Positions 35,148 to 48,461 of a DNA stretch of 64,000 bases are shown piece after piece. The translations under genes and the position numbers were made by a program. How positions within the stretch are numbered: position 1 is the stretch's first letter; the number at the start of each line of letters is the position of its first letter. Source of the DNA: Rutidosis leptorrhynchoides (taxonomy: Eukaryota > Streptophyta > Magnoliopsida > Asterales > Asteraceae); the NCBI RefSeq assembly GCF_046630445.1, contig NC_092333.1, positions 709,236,501-709,300,500 of the forward strand. The letters run 5' to 3'. Below the pieces are notes generated by a model. It was not told where the DNA came from, did not search any database, and worked only from the letters and a program-made list of their open reading frames with translations.

Positions 35148-36335
35148 TCTCCGACCGAGGCAGATTTCTTATCGTTTAGGCTTGGCGGGTTAGAGCGTCG
35201 TATGTCTAAGATTGAGCTGGCTCGGGCATTAGATCTATATCCTGAGTTGACTGATAATGATTTGAAGTGGCATTTGATGAATTGTAGAGTGTTTGGGGAG
35301 CAAGTTTTCAGTGAAAGTGATTATTGGCCGACTGTGGCAACTGCTAGTGCTCGGTTTAGTTCGAGTCGAAGTGTTCAGTCGATGCTTAGACTTCCTGAGG
35401 ATCGAATAATTTTTAAGATGATAGCTACTATGTTTATGGCAAGGAGAAACGCAAATAAAATTCAGCGAAGGGATCTTTGGATCCTACAATAAATTAAACT
35501 GAGGGAGCCGATCGATGTCCAATGTATGTTAGGGGTATGGTTGCAGGAAATTGGAATGGACAACCGCACGGAACGCCCATTGTTAGGTGGGCATTTTGTT
35601 ACTAGGTTAGCTCGGGCGTTTTCGGTCCTGACGAGTCAATGTGATGTGGTAGGAGTTGAGGCGATGCCCACCAATATTCTGTTTTTCTCTAAGGCCGAGT
35701 TTATCCGTCGTGGTCCAGCAGGATGGGTTTTGTGGTCTGATGAAGAGCAACAGCAACAGCCAGGTGACGGTGCAGGTCGAGGACGTGGACGTGGAGCTAG
35801 TCGATCCACGTATGAGGCTGGGAGCTCGAGTGGTGCGAACGTACAGGGTACATGGTCAATGGGTGAAGAGAGTTGGAATTATTTGGTGAACAGTGTGGAC
35901 GGTCTTCATTTAGAGTACAGGGATAGCAGCTCAGCATATGATGCTCAGGTGGAGCATAATCAGCGGATGTTGGCAGAGTAGCGTAGGCATAATGAGGATT
36001 TGATGACTTGGCACCAACAAAATTATGGGTCGATTAACACAACACTAGGACAGTTTGGAACAGAGTTGGGTCATTTGGGAGAGCGTGTTGACAGGGTTGA
36101 GTACGATGTTAGGGGAATTAGGGCCCACAATCAGTGGGAGATCCATCAGCGACAAATTCAGCGTCAGATGCGTCATAACCCGGAGGCGTATATTCCGACG
36201 CGAACTACCATTCCCGATTATACGTCTGTTACTCCTCCGAGACCGGATCCTTCATATGACCCGTACCAAGCTTGTCAGGATACGTATGGTGTGAACTGGG
36301 ACCCTACCAGAGATTTTTGGCCGGGAAGTGATTGA

Positions 36336-38654
36336 TTGTTGCGCGTGATTATGTTGTAATTTGTTTTAAACTATTTTCGTTTCGTTGGTTTGTACTTGGA
36401 TAATTTTATATTTTGCTTATGTACTGTGGATTTATTTGGGGACAAGGCGTTTCGGTACCGGGTGGTGCCACCTTGTCCCATTTATGTAGTTCGTGTGTTT
36501 TTCTTTTCTTAGGTATGTTGGTGAAACAATTTTTTCAAGTCTGGCATTAAGTTCAGCAAAACTACTTGAGTGATGATATTAGTGTGAGGATCAGGAATGG
36601 ACGATGTTCTTATGCTGGCAGTAAGTTCAGCGCCATCTGTCACTGTCATTCCACGATCAGTGGTTACCTCGATAAGTTTTTATTTTTCTTACCCTTTCGA
36701 TTTTAATCTATTTTTGATCTCACGTAATGGGGACATTGCTTGATCTCAAGTGTGGGGTGGGGATGTAAAATCTCTCAGGTTGGTTGTTAATGAAGTCATC
36801 ATCATACTAGTTTTGATATTAAAAGACTTGACGTTTCACGGGTTTTGGTCGTAAAAAAAAAATTTGAAAAATTTAGGGTAAAATATAAAAAAAAACAGAA
36901 AAGTTAGTTATAAAAAGAAAAAAAATAGAAAAACAATTGAAAATTTGACCAAAACTCTTGTTTTTGATATGGCTTGGTATTTTATATTATATTTCGTGAT
37001 TTCAAAGAAGCCAAAATCGTTTCACGTGTTCATTATTTTGGACATGAAATCCTACGAGTTCGGGGAACTTAATAGTAGGTCACCTGCACCAAAACGGGTG
37101 TAAACCGTGAGAGAGCGGTGATTGCATAGCGTGATTGTAACCGAATCACGTGCCAGATCAAAAACTTTTGGTTACTTGGTATATCAGACTTCCAAAACTA
37201 TATCATTTTATTATTACATCATTTAATGGTGTGATACTGTGGGAAGAGGAGCCTTGAGTTTCACCAGTGCTGTCCTTTTTAGGAGCAATAGCTATGTGCT
37301 TGTGTTTGCTTAGACAACACAACCCATAGCCAAAAGCTATGGCACTCAAAGGTTTTTGGGATTTATTGGAAGGGTAGTATCTACTTCTTACCTTTCTTAA
37401 AACAAGCAGAAAAGCTTGTAATGTGGGAAGTAGGCAAACCGGTGTCAATTGAAATAGATTGGCACTTTCGAGTGACTCAGATCCACTCATTAAGGAAGTA
37501 AAGTCTTTCGACCGTTTCGCTTGGTACGTATACCTCTTAAGCGTGCCATTTCATTACCCGTCATTTCACGATGAGGTACTGTTAGAGGGGAAAGTCTTGA
37601 ACTTTCAAAACATGTTCATTATTTTGAATGTGAAATCCTACATGAACATGAAAGTTCATACGTAGGTCACTTGTACAAAAACGGGTGTCAATCGTATGAA
37701 CGGTGATAGTGGCGTATAGTCGAAACCAGAGCATTCGCTAGATCGAAAACTTAAACAGGGCGATCCTCATTGTTTCTCCTAACAAGGACAATGTTGCACC
37801 CGACCACCTTATTTAACCACACAGGATGTATCTTTTCCATCCTTAAGGGAGTCAAGTCTCCCGAACGACACACTTGCTGATTTGTTTCAGAAGATGTAGT
37901 CCAGACCAGTTGTAGGGTGACGAAAAGTCTTGAAAAGTCATTGCTAAAATCGACTGGAAATCTACCAGGCCTCAACATCAAACAGGGAAGCTGGTAGTCA
38001 AAGCTTATCTCAATGAGGGAGATTTGCTAGCCAAATGGGAAGCGCACCATGATACACAAAATGTCAGTGATTGATCAGATTCCCAGTGGATAACCTCTGG
38101 AAAAGTAAGATATCAGCTTTTAAGCCTGATGAATCTCAATCTTTATGGTTGACTTAACGGATTAGATGATCACCTCATGATTATCGATGATATCTGGACG
38201 TAATGTGTATCCTCCTAAGCACATTATTTTCTTACCGACATCTCGCGATGTTAGGTACTGTGGGAGGCTTGGCTTGACCAATTGCGGGGTAGCCCGTGCG
38301 TTCTTTTGGAACATTTGTTCGATTGCTATACTTTTTGGTGCTCGGTTCCCACTTGATTCCCGTTTACTTTGAAGACTTATTTTTCGAGATTCTCTACTTC
38401 ATCGTTATGGTACGTAATTCGAGGTTAACTTTAGTTACTATAATCGTTACATATTGTCGTGGTTTAGGAAGTTACTTCGGGGGAATACAAGTGGGAACCA
38501 TGGTGGTTATTTACTCCAAATCGTGCCCATGCTAGTTGTTGGTTTGATTTCTTGTTCATTTGGTTCTACATACATGTTTGAAGAAGTTATCATATGGTAG
38601 AAGATTATTATCGAGTTTAATTGCTTGAGGACAAGCAAAACTCTAGTGTGGGGT
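36336..38654 (+). other. 3' non-coding region of element C with conserved antisense block and two PPT-like motifs
   Basis: No sense-strand coding sequence is seen. At about 36741-36780 GATCTCAAGTGTGGGGTGGGG plus CTCTCAGG matches element E near 44995-45045 (on its sense strand). Positions 37751-38200 match, in the same relative orientation, 44220-44590 of element E. The antisense strand here has a 76-aa ORF (37981-37751; FPVDFSNDFSRLFVTLQLVWTT) whose core is also readable in E. Positions 37014-37180 and 37600-37750 are a diverged internal duplication (CATTATTTTG, GTAGGTCAC, AAAACGGGTGT). The terminal PPT is GAGGACAAGC then CTAGTGTGGGGT at 38642-38653. Confidence 0.6.
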
Positions 38655-40179
38655 TGTTTGATATCGCATATTTCGTACGCGTTTTTCTTAGTGATATCGG
38701 ATACATTTTGGTCCTTTTGGATACGATTTGGTGTTATTTTGATAAGAGTTGTGAAAGTTCGAGTCCTAAGACCAAAGAAATGAATTTTGAAGATATTTGA
38801 TGGTTTTTAGTGATTTTATACGAAAGCAAGTGAAAGGGATTGGTTTGATTCGAGTTTGGTTCGAAAACAGGTGATTTTAGTGAGTTTTCAGCTCCGATTC
38901 AGCAAAAAGAGGTTTGGAGCGCCGCTCCAATGGGCATGAAAATCAGTTCGACAGTTTTCAGGAAACCAGAAGTCAAAATCACAGCATATGGCGCGTCGCG
39001 CAAGGTAATGGCGCGCCGTGCGAGTTCATAGCACGTCGCGTCACTTTGAGTTCGGTTCAGTTTTTGTTTCCTATTTAAAGCCCGAAAAATACCCTAACTT
39101 GACACTTTCGCATCCAGACGATTTCCAGCAGCTTTTTGATGAACTTAGGTGATTTTTGGGTTTTCTCAAGGTGATTCTAACACATCAATCATTTCGGAAA
39201 CAAGTCTCGATCCGTTTATCATTCAAGATTCAATCATTAATTAGGTTAATCTCTTTGTTTAAAACAATGAATTCTTCTATTACTTTGATTGTGATTTTTG
39301 TTCTAGCCATGATTTTTGGCTAAACTTTTAATGTTTGTCTAGATTGAATATTTGCATGTGTTTGGATGATACTTTGTAGTTTTATTAATTAATGCATGAT
39401 AATTATGAGTTTTGATTAAGAACCATTCTTGTGGGTGTTGATTATTGTTACTAGGTTGATTAGTGAATCTTGTTTGAACAAAGGGAACCCTGTTTCAATT
39501 TAGTGATCTAATTTCCAATTGATTTGTCTTAACCAATTGGGTGCTTACTGGACTAAGCGGGTAAATCGGGTAACATTGATTGAATGAAATAGGGGTGAAT
39601 TATGTGGAGCGAACGCGTAACCAATTTAATCTTAATCTTATAATTAGTTAATTACTAAGTCACAAACGAAAGAGGTCTTTGGTGAAAGGGAACCCTAAGC
39701 CAATAAATCCTAGTTTGACGTGTTTGCTAAAAGAGAACTCTGGGTAAACCGACTTTGTAATTGCGTGCATTGATAAATAGAACTAGTGCTTAATAACAAA
39801 ACATCCGACACTGCGAATAGGAGATCTAGGCGAACATTCTTCTATCTATTGAATTCAAATATCTTTACTTTTTGTTGAGTCCGCATTTATTTTTATAAAC
39901 TTAAAAATACAAAAATATCGTCTTTACTTTTAATCAATCTTTGATTTGGCTAATCGTTAAATAGCCACCAAAACAAACTATCTCGTACTTTCGATTTTCG
40001 TAGATTAACTTAGTTTATTTTATTAGAACAATCTTAATTCTCACGTTTAAACTGTCCTTGGAACGATTTCGGAATTACCAATTTTATACTATTACACGAC
40101 CGGGTACACTGCCCGTTAGTGTGTAGTAATCTTTATACCGGCATTTTCTAGAGATAAATTATATACTAGATTTTCCACA
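38655..40179 (+). repeat. Right LTR of element C
   Basis: This 1525-bp copy of 18203-19747 lacks 20 bp in the first GC-rich words. It ends TTTTCCACA at 40179, after which sequence departs from the left copy (TAAAATAC versus TCAAGTTT). Confidence 0.85.
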
Positions 40180-40900
40180 TAAAATACTTTCTATGTTGGA
40201 TTATCGAACCGAATATGCCCCTTTTTAGCTTGGTAGCCTAAGAATTAGGGAAATGGCCCCTAATTGACGCGAATCCTAAAGATAGATCTATTTGGCCCAA
40301 CAAGCCTCATCCGAGTTACAGATGCTTTAGTACTTCGATTTATCATATCCGATGAGAGTCCCGGAATGATGGGGATTTTCTATATGCATCTTGTTAAGGT
40401 CGGTTACCAGGTGTTCAACATATGAATGATTTTTATCTCTATGCAGTTTGCGAAATGCCTGATATGAGATGTGTTATAAAAATGAAATCTTGTGGTCTAT
40501 TATTATGATTTGATAATATGTAAGTTAAACCTATAATTCACCAACAATTTTGTTGACGTTTTAAGCATGTTTATTCTTAGGTGATTATTAAGAGCTTCCG
40601 CTGTTGCATACTAAATTAAGGACAAGATTTGGAGTCCATGCTTGTATAATATTGTTTAAAAACTGCATTCGAAGACTTATGTTGATGTGTAATATTATTG
40701 TAAACCATTATGTAATGGTCATGTGAAAAACGCTACATTTTAGATTATCATTATTTGATAATCGTCGTAATATTTTAAAGGTTATGGTTTGTTCTAAAAT
40801 CGAATGCAGTCTTTGAAAAACGTCTCATATAGAGGTCAAAACCTCGTAACGAAATCAATTAATATGGAACGTTTATAATCAATATGAACGGGACATTTCA
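40180..40900 (+). repeat. LTR 3' part of the element A family, + orientation
   Basis: Read forward this matches the reverse complement of about the first 720 bp of the element A LTR. Shared segments include GAATATGCCCCTTTTT, AATTGACGCGAATCC, GGTTACCAGGTGTTCA and the terminal AACGGGACATTTCA. It is clearly more diverged than the two LTRs of A. It is probably the target into which element C inserted; the other part would lie left of the window. Confidence 0.75.
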
Positions 40901-40901
40901 A

Positions 40902-41554
<653 letters not shown>

Positions 41555-43374
41555 TGATGATGTAGCGTGAGGGTACGAAATAGTATTATTTTTAATACAA
41601 AATACTACAAAATATGACACAAGTTTTATTAATTTACGGATGGGATATACCTAAACCTTGCTACAACACTATAGGCAGTGTACCTAATCGTAGAGTAGTG
41701 TAGTTTTTAGTAAGTCCGGTTCGTTCCACAGGGAGCTGGTGAAGTTAACGCTATATTATTAAGTTTATTTGTAAAAATATATATATAAATAAGTAGTAGT
41801 ATTATTATAAAATGGGGGTTTTACCGTTTAATGACCGGTTTGTCGATTTTAAGCGTAAAAATAAATGACAAAAATTAAAGTGCGTAAAATAAATTGCGAT
41901 AAATAAAATGACAGAAAATAAAATTGCGAGTAATAAAATGACAGTAAATAAAGATACGATGAGAAATATAATAAAAGAATTATGCTTATTTAAACTTCCG
42001 TAATCATGATGTTTGACGTGTTGATTTTAATTTATTACCATGGGTTAATTGTCCTTTGTCCTGGTTTATTTGATACATCTATCTGGTTTTTGTCCATAAT
42101 AGTCCATCGGTCATAAATATAAAGTGCGAGTATCCTCGTCAAATTAACCTTATACCCGAAGTCAAATATTCCAACTGATTAAGGATTTAAACTGTGACAC
42201 AGTTATCACTTCTGTCAACAATTACACCAGTTATCACTGTATGTAATCCACCCCTGTTTTAATTAGTTTATGAATATTAATTCATCCACTTGATCAGAAT
42301 GAATAATCAATTACCCAACCCAATTGATTAATTAAATGATTATAACAGATTCCATATGAACATCACTAAATAGGACAACCATAATCATTATTAATTATTA
42401 GGTTAATTAATTTGAAGATAGGTTCGACAGACTCCAATGAGTTGTCACTCAATTAGACAATACCCCCAATCTATTAATAGTCAATAGTTCAATTTCCACA
42501 AGTGTCGGTCTTTTGCCCAAACCTTAATTATGGTACAAAGCCCAATTACCCAATTTTAGTAATTAGCCCAACATCATGATTACTTCGTTTTAAATAAGCA
42601 TAATAATAACTTAGCTACGAGACATTAATGTAAAAAGGTTGAACATAACTTACAATGATTAAAAATAGCGTAGCGTTACACGGACAGAATTTCGACTTAC
42701 ACACTCAAACGATCTCTATCATAAATCTTATTATTATCATAATTTAAAATTAAAATTAAGATTATTGTTATATCTTATTAAGTTAACATTATGATAGAGA
42801 TATAGAATATAGATATTGATATTTGATATTAAGGATAGAAAAAAAAGATCGAATAGAAAAAGGTCTCTCTTATTTCATCGATTTACATAGCCTTTTATAG
42901 GCGAATTGTAAATTGAAATTTTCACTTATGACCCCTTAACTATGCTCAATTAACAACTTTTTATTATTTAATATTATTCTTATTATGAATTATTTAAATA
43001 TTGTATTTTATTCTTGTGCATAGTTGACTCGTAATTTTTACACCGTTGCGTCGAGCGCTGAAAGTTGGTTCATGCCCCGGTTCCGGATTTTCGAACGTCC
43101 TTTCGTATAATTTAATATCTTGTACTTTGCGTTTTGTAACTTGTACTCTTGTCATTTTTAGACGTTCTTCATCAATAATTTGAACCTTTTTGATTGTATC
43201 TTGTACTTTTGAGCTTTTTGGACCTTTGCGTCTTCAAATCTTCGTTTTCGCCTTTTGTCTTCGCACTTATTTAATATAACCGATTATTACTTGAAAATGG
43301 AACAATTGCAACTAAAATCTTGTCTTTCTTGGGGAATAATGCTATGAAATATATGTTCCTTTTTAGCCTTATCA
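41555..43374 (-). repeat. 3' LTR of element E
   Basis: In element orientation it runs TGATAAGGC...CTACATCATCA, giving matching TGAT/ATCA ends. It equals 49751-51570 at a constant offset of 8196. The start could also be placed at 41561 (TGTAGCG on the + strand), because the flanks do not decide it. Confidence 0.85.
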
Positions 43375-43388
43375 ATATCCCCACACTT
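43375..43388 (-). other. Polypurine tract of element E
   Basis: Element sense reads AAGTGTGGGGATAT directly before the LTR start TGATAAGG. Upstream is the GAGGACAAGCA motif also seen before the LTR of element C. The same AAGTGTGGGG word recurs further upstream. Confidence 0.8.
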
Positions 43389-45709
43389 GAGCGTTGCTTG
43401 TCCTCAAGCAATACAGTCTTGAAATAATATAATACATCACACGAATCACTTCTTTATTCTTCACACTTTGTACATCAGTGATTTTGATAGAGCGGTATAA
43501 ACAATGATATTAACAATAGAACCATGGTTAAAGGTGGGTGTGTCATCCACAGTTACCTTGGGTTTAGGTCAACGACACTTGCAATCAAATAGCCGATTTA
43601 CTTTCGGTTTCCAAAGCAAAGTGCACATTTGAAAGGCGGTTTACAGTCCCACATGACTATAAAAATTTAGATCCTTTAAGGAAATTGGATCTTTATGAAA
43701 ACATTTGATCTTTTGAAAATTCAAGCTAGATTTTACCCTAGACAAGTTTTCTGATTTGATCCATCATTGGTGTTGCAAAATATATTTGTGGATCAATATT
43801 TTGGCTAAAAACTTTTAGGTTCGTGTAATCCACTGCTATCCCGGTATCGGAAAGCACACATCCAGTTTACTTGTTCCGTATATTACCTTTCGGTAAACTA
43901 CCGTCCGGTTGTAAAGGAAAGCGATGAACAAGAAACTGTTAAGGCAATGTCCCGTGACATGCAGATGATTATGGTCTTTTAACGTGTCGGATGCTAGAAC
44001 TATCCTTGGTAGGAGCGATAGTAAAGATCATCCTATGATTTTTCGGTCTGGCACAAGGTCCTGTCTCCGACCATGCTATGCAACCACCGTTCTTACGGTT
44101 GACACCCGATTTGGTTCAGGTGACCTAATGAATTCTGATGAATTCTCAGGATTTTACGTTCAATGGTAATGAACGCATTGAAAATGGGTTTTCAGAAAAC
44201 AAATCGGTTTGTATTTTTGATCAAAATATTTTCTCGTTCAAGCTCGAGTTTAGATATCATTGAATTCCATGAGTTTGAATTCTCAATCTTTAAGGTCAAT
44301 CTCTAGGATTGAGTAATATCAGTCTTAAAAGCTGATTTTTAATCTTTAAGGAGATTATCCTTTCTGGGGATCTGATTCATTAGTCTTATCAAGCTAATTT
44401 GCACGGTGCCTCCCCATTGTACGAGATAAATCCTTCTCATGGTTAGGATAAATCTGACCACATGGCGACCCTGTTTGATGCTGAGGTCCGTGGATTTCCT
44501 GCTGATTTTAGAGATGACTTTTCTAGATTTTTCGTCAACCTACAGCTGGTCTGGACGACAACTTCATGACCTAAATCAAGAAGCGCGTGTCTTTTTCGGA
44601 AGACTTTACTTCCTTTTAATGATGGAATTGATTCATCGTGTAGATCCATCTTTCTTTCAAATGTATTACAGTAAACCGGGTAAAACTGATTAGTATCGTC
44701 CAAAGCAAAAGTACCTGCAATAATCTTGTACAAAAATATGTGATATTTGTTTTAAATTGAATAACTTGGTACATTCTTCCCACACTTAGTTTCTTTCTTT
44801 GCCTTTTTATTTTCTTTTATTTCATTTTAAATGAATTCAAGCGTTTTAGGGTGTTTCTCAATTTATGTCCTTTCCGAGGTAACGATAATTTCGGTATTAT
44901 CACCTAGTTTTCATCGTTCATAAATATGTATAAACATGATTTTGAGTTCATTTAGTTGAAAATTTTTCAAATTTTCACAAAATTTGGCAAATAAACCAAG
45001 TATAAACCTGAGAGAATTTATAACCCTTCCCCACACTTAAGATCATGCAATGCCCTCATTTGCATGAAATCAGACTATAATTATAAATTCATGAGGGTGA
45101 TTAGTGTAGAAAAGTGATTAAAAATACCCAGTTTGTAAGCATATTATTTTACATCACATTTGATATTTTGCTTCTTGTCGTCAAAATCAGTAGCTATTTC
45201 TGAACTTAATGTTAGTCTTTGAAAGTGCGTTGTTCTACCCTGTTTTGTACATAATATAAAATACAAACATATATATACATATTTTTGAAGTTGGGTATAT
45301 TACCCCACGTTCAAAAATTTATAAAGTCTAATATCTTTTTGGCATACTTTAGATCAATAAAATTAAAAATAATGATAACAAAATTTGCCGTCCCACCCTC
45401 GGGTAAAGCAATTTCGGCTTAATGACCTAGTCTTCAACTCACGACGAATTTTAGAAATCATTTTTTTCAACTTAATGAATTAAAGTAAATTTTGTTTTTT
45501 TTTAAATCACAATAAAACATAAATTAAAATGCATATTAATTTCAAATAAAACCTAAAAAAATAAAAATTCAGAATGGAGGGAGAAAACTAGTTCTTTAGT
45601 GTCTGCTAGTGGAAAAGACCAATCGGGTTCCATTCTCGGAACTACACGAGAACAGAACAACTAACTCTAGATAGCATTTTCTTTTTAGAACATTTGAATC
45701 TCCCCACAC
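43389..45709 (-). other. 3' non-coding region of element E
   Basis: This is 2.3 kb without a sense ORF of note where RT and integrase would be expected. It has conserved similarity to the 3' region of element C, for example 44220-44590 against 37751-38200. It contains repeats of the PPT-like word (CCCCACACTT on the + strand) at 45029 and 45702, with a near copy at 44779. Short ORFs on both strands are duplicated in the second array copy and lack recognisable domains. Confidence 0.6.
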
Positions 45710-48461
45710 TTAGGTAGCTGTGGTGTCAAAATTGTGATTAACTTCATCGTCAATTTCTCTTGGTCCATAATCAACTTGCATATCCGTGACTTTTTCTTTA
45801 AGCCATTGGTCGGATTCCTGTGTAATATCCACAATTTCAACTAGTTTCTCCTTTTCTTTAGGTGATAGATTGGATACTAACCGGTTACATAACTTAAAGT
45901 TCCCCTTGGTTCTAGCATCGCGAATCCGTTTAATAAGTTTCTTCATTGAACTGTTAATAACGGGGTCATTTAATTTCGTATCAACAACGGGGTTCTTTAT
46001 TATCAAGTCATCATTAGGTTTTACTTCATTTTCCCCACACTTAGGCGTTTTATTATTGCTAAGCACTACCGTTGGAGTTGGTAAAACAACATGGTTATTA
46101 CCAATCGTTTTTACTGGTTCAACGGTTTTAGTTGGTGGAGATTTAGACTTTCGAATCATAAAGGTGATTGATTTGTTACTACTTTTAAGTGTCATTCTTC
46201 CATTTCCTACATCAAATAATGCCCCGGTGGACGCTAAGAATGGTCGACCTAAAATTAGAGGAACGTTTGGGTCCTCTTCTATGTCAATGACAATAAATTC
46301 GACTAGAAAGGTTAAATTGCCTACTTGAACGGGTAGGTTGTCAGCAATTCCAACTGGGTGCTTAATGGTTTGATCAAAGAGTCGAACACTCATATCCGTT
46401 GGACTTAACTTACCTACACCTAATCTCTTATATAAGGAAAGAGGCATAACACTTACACTTGCACCTAAATCTGCTAGTGCATCATACATGACACAATCAC
46501 TAAGTAGACAAGGAACAATAAATTCACCCGGATCACCTACCCTAGGTGGAGGTTTTGGTGGAACTGTCTTCACCGGGTTTATATTTACGGCTTTTGTTTC
46601 TTGCACTTTCTTATTCTTTTTCTTCTTCTTCTTTCCAGAGGTATCACAATCTTTATTACCTATCACTTGCTCATACTCAACTCCTTTTCTTGGAAACGGG
46701 ATGGGTGGTTTGTATGGTGCCACCACTGGCTTTACATACTCGGGTGGTGGTGGTGTAACTTCTTCATTGTTACTCTCATCTAAAACCTTCCCATCTTCTG
46801 ATGCTGGTTTTTCAGAATTCGTTGAAACCATATTAACATTCTCATTCCGAGGATTTACTTCAGTATTACTCGGTAGCTTTCCTTGTTCCCTCTCACTCAT
46901 CATGCTAGCAAGAGTACCTACGTGTTTTTCAAGATTCAATATGGAAGCTTGTTGAGTTCTTAATGACTGATCAAATCTCTCGTTCGTTTGGGTTTGAGAT
47001 GTAATGAATTGTGTTTGAGATTCAATCAGCTTTGCCATCATTTCTTCTAAATTTGGCTTTTTCTCTTCGGGTTGTTGTGGTGGTTTATACAAGCTAGGTC
47101 TTTGTTGATTGAAAGTGTTGTTTTGAGTCGGTTGGTTATTCGGACCTTGTTGGTTATACGAGTTATTGTCGGGTCCTTTTGGATTGTAAAGAATGTTTTG
47201 ATTTCGATTGAAGTTTAGCTTTGGCGGTTGATAATTATTTTGATAATTATTTCCCGGCCTTTGGTTCATATAGGAAACATTCTCTCGTTGTTCCATCGTT
47301 GGTTCAATGTGACAATCTTTCAATAAGTGTGGTCCACCGCATTGCTCACAACTGATTCGTATTGCGTGAATATCTTTATTCATCTTTTCCATTCGTCTTT
47401 CGAAAGCATCTATTTTTGCGGAAACGGAATCAAAGTCATGGCTAGAATCGGCTCTAGCCGCTTTAGATGATCGAAAGATATCTTTTTCTTGGTGCCACTC
47501 ATGCGAGTGGGAGGCTGTGTTATCAATAATTTTGTAAGCTTCAGTTGCGGTTTTCTTCATAATGGATCCACCAGCGGTTATGTCGATGTCTTTTCGTGTG
47601 GCGATGTCTACGCCTTTATAGAAGATTTGTACTATTTGAAAAGTATCTAATCCGTGTTGAGGACATCCTCTCAACATCCTTCCGAATCTTGTCCACGCCT
47701 CATATAATGTTTCATTTGGATTTTGCGCGAACGTAACAATTTCTCCTTGAAGTCTCACGGCTTTAGATGCCGGAAAGAATCTTTTAAGAAATTTCTCAAC
47801 TAAAACATCCCATGTGTCAATCGCCCCTTCAGGTAACGATTCTAACCAATCTTTGGCTTCTCCCTTTAAAGTCCAGGGAAACAACATGAGATAGATCTGT
47901 TCATCCTCCACTTCTCGGATTTTGAATAGTGTACAAATTCTTTTAAACGTACGAAGGTGTTCGTTTGGGTCTTCATTCGGCGTACCACTATATTGGCACT
48001 GATTAGTTACCATGTGTAGAATTTGTCCTTTAATTTCATAATCTGGAGCATTAACTTCTGGTTTAATAATGGCGTGACCTTGGCCAGTGCGCTTAGCTCT
48101 CATTCGTTCTTCCATACTTAGAGGTTCTAGATTTTCCATGATTGGATTTGTTGTATCCGAATCACTAGAGGATTCTGATTTAATGGTTTCTTTCCTCAAC
48201 AATCTCTGTTTGAATGATTGGTGGTTCCGGAGGAAAGTTTAATGGTTCGGGATCTACAAACCGTTCCTGAATATTCTCCGGATTCTCAATTGTGAGGTTT
48301 GTTTCAAAAACTGGATTATCGGAAATTTGAGTTTGAGGATTTGGTCGACTTGATGACGATTCTAAAGAAAAATCAACGGCGGCGATATTCGTTAAACGAT
48401 GTCTTGATCGAGTTACAGGTGGTGAACGTATGACCGGCGGCGAACGTCTTGCTCGGTGCAT
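45710..48461 (-). CDS. Gag-protease protein of element E (N-terminus in a shifted frame)
   Basis: The main frame (48202-45710, 830 aa) has the gag motif LFPWTLKGEAKDWL (about 108-120), HGLDTFQIVQIFYKG (about 183-197), a knuckle-like C285, C288, H292, C297, an Asn/Gln-rich linker, a Lys-rich patch (524-532), and a retroviral-type protease with DLGAS at 578-582 and LILGRPFLA. It stops right after a conserved C-terminal tail, with no RT. An upstream 93-aa ORF (48461-48180, MHRARRSPP) overlaps by about 20 nt in another frame. It resembles the start of the element C gag (MRHTRSS), so it is probably the real N-terminus separated by one frameshift. Gag-protease would form particles; polymerase must come from elsewhere. 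Confidence 0.8.

Larger units (their letters stand above)
25964..36335 (+). pseudogene. Athila-like third ORF (env-like position), spliced and split by copia D
   Basis: A short first exon MVNQK (25964-25978) may end at a GT donor. The probable acceptor (TAG at 26749-26751) leads into frame-compatible sequence RSRGSQEQPRQPP and PHIS-type motifs to 27024. The frame continues past a TAG at 27025 to 27077, where copia D is inserted. It resumes at 35153 in phase once D and one duplication copy are removed. The second part includes MSKIELARALDLYPELTDND, a Gly/Arg-rich stretch, and a C-terminus rich in Tyr, Pro and Asp ending GSD at 36332. Stops at 35490 and 35979 add to the damage. Athila elements carry such an ORF after integrase. 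No transmembrane segment is obvious, so 'env' describes only position. The intron is a prediction. Confidence 0.6.
18203..40179 (+). mobile_element. Athila-like Ty3/gypsy retrotransposon, element C (split by copia D)
   Basis: Excluding the copia insertion the element is about 13.9 kb. It has LTRs at 18203-19747 and 38655-40179, an altered tRNA-Asp type PBS, gag-protease, RT-RNase H-integrase, a third env-like ORF after integrase, a long 3' non-coding region and a PPT. The gag motifs (PWTLKGEAKRWL, HGLNDLQKVQIFYKG), DLGAS protease and FMDDFSVFG RT are typical of the Athila lineage. Coding regions carry many stops and at least three frameshifts, so it is dead. The LTRs differ by roughly 25 substitutions plus a 20-bp indel by eye, older than elements A and D. 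Confidence 0.85.

Noticed and set aside
43984..44693. 61- and 84-aa + strand ORFs in the 3' region of E, repeated at 52180-52889
   Set aside because: The frames as called do not match the element C antisense frame; only the DNA block is conserved, so they are not listed as genes.
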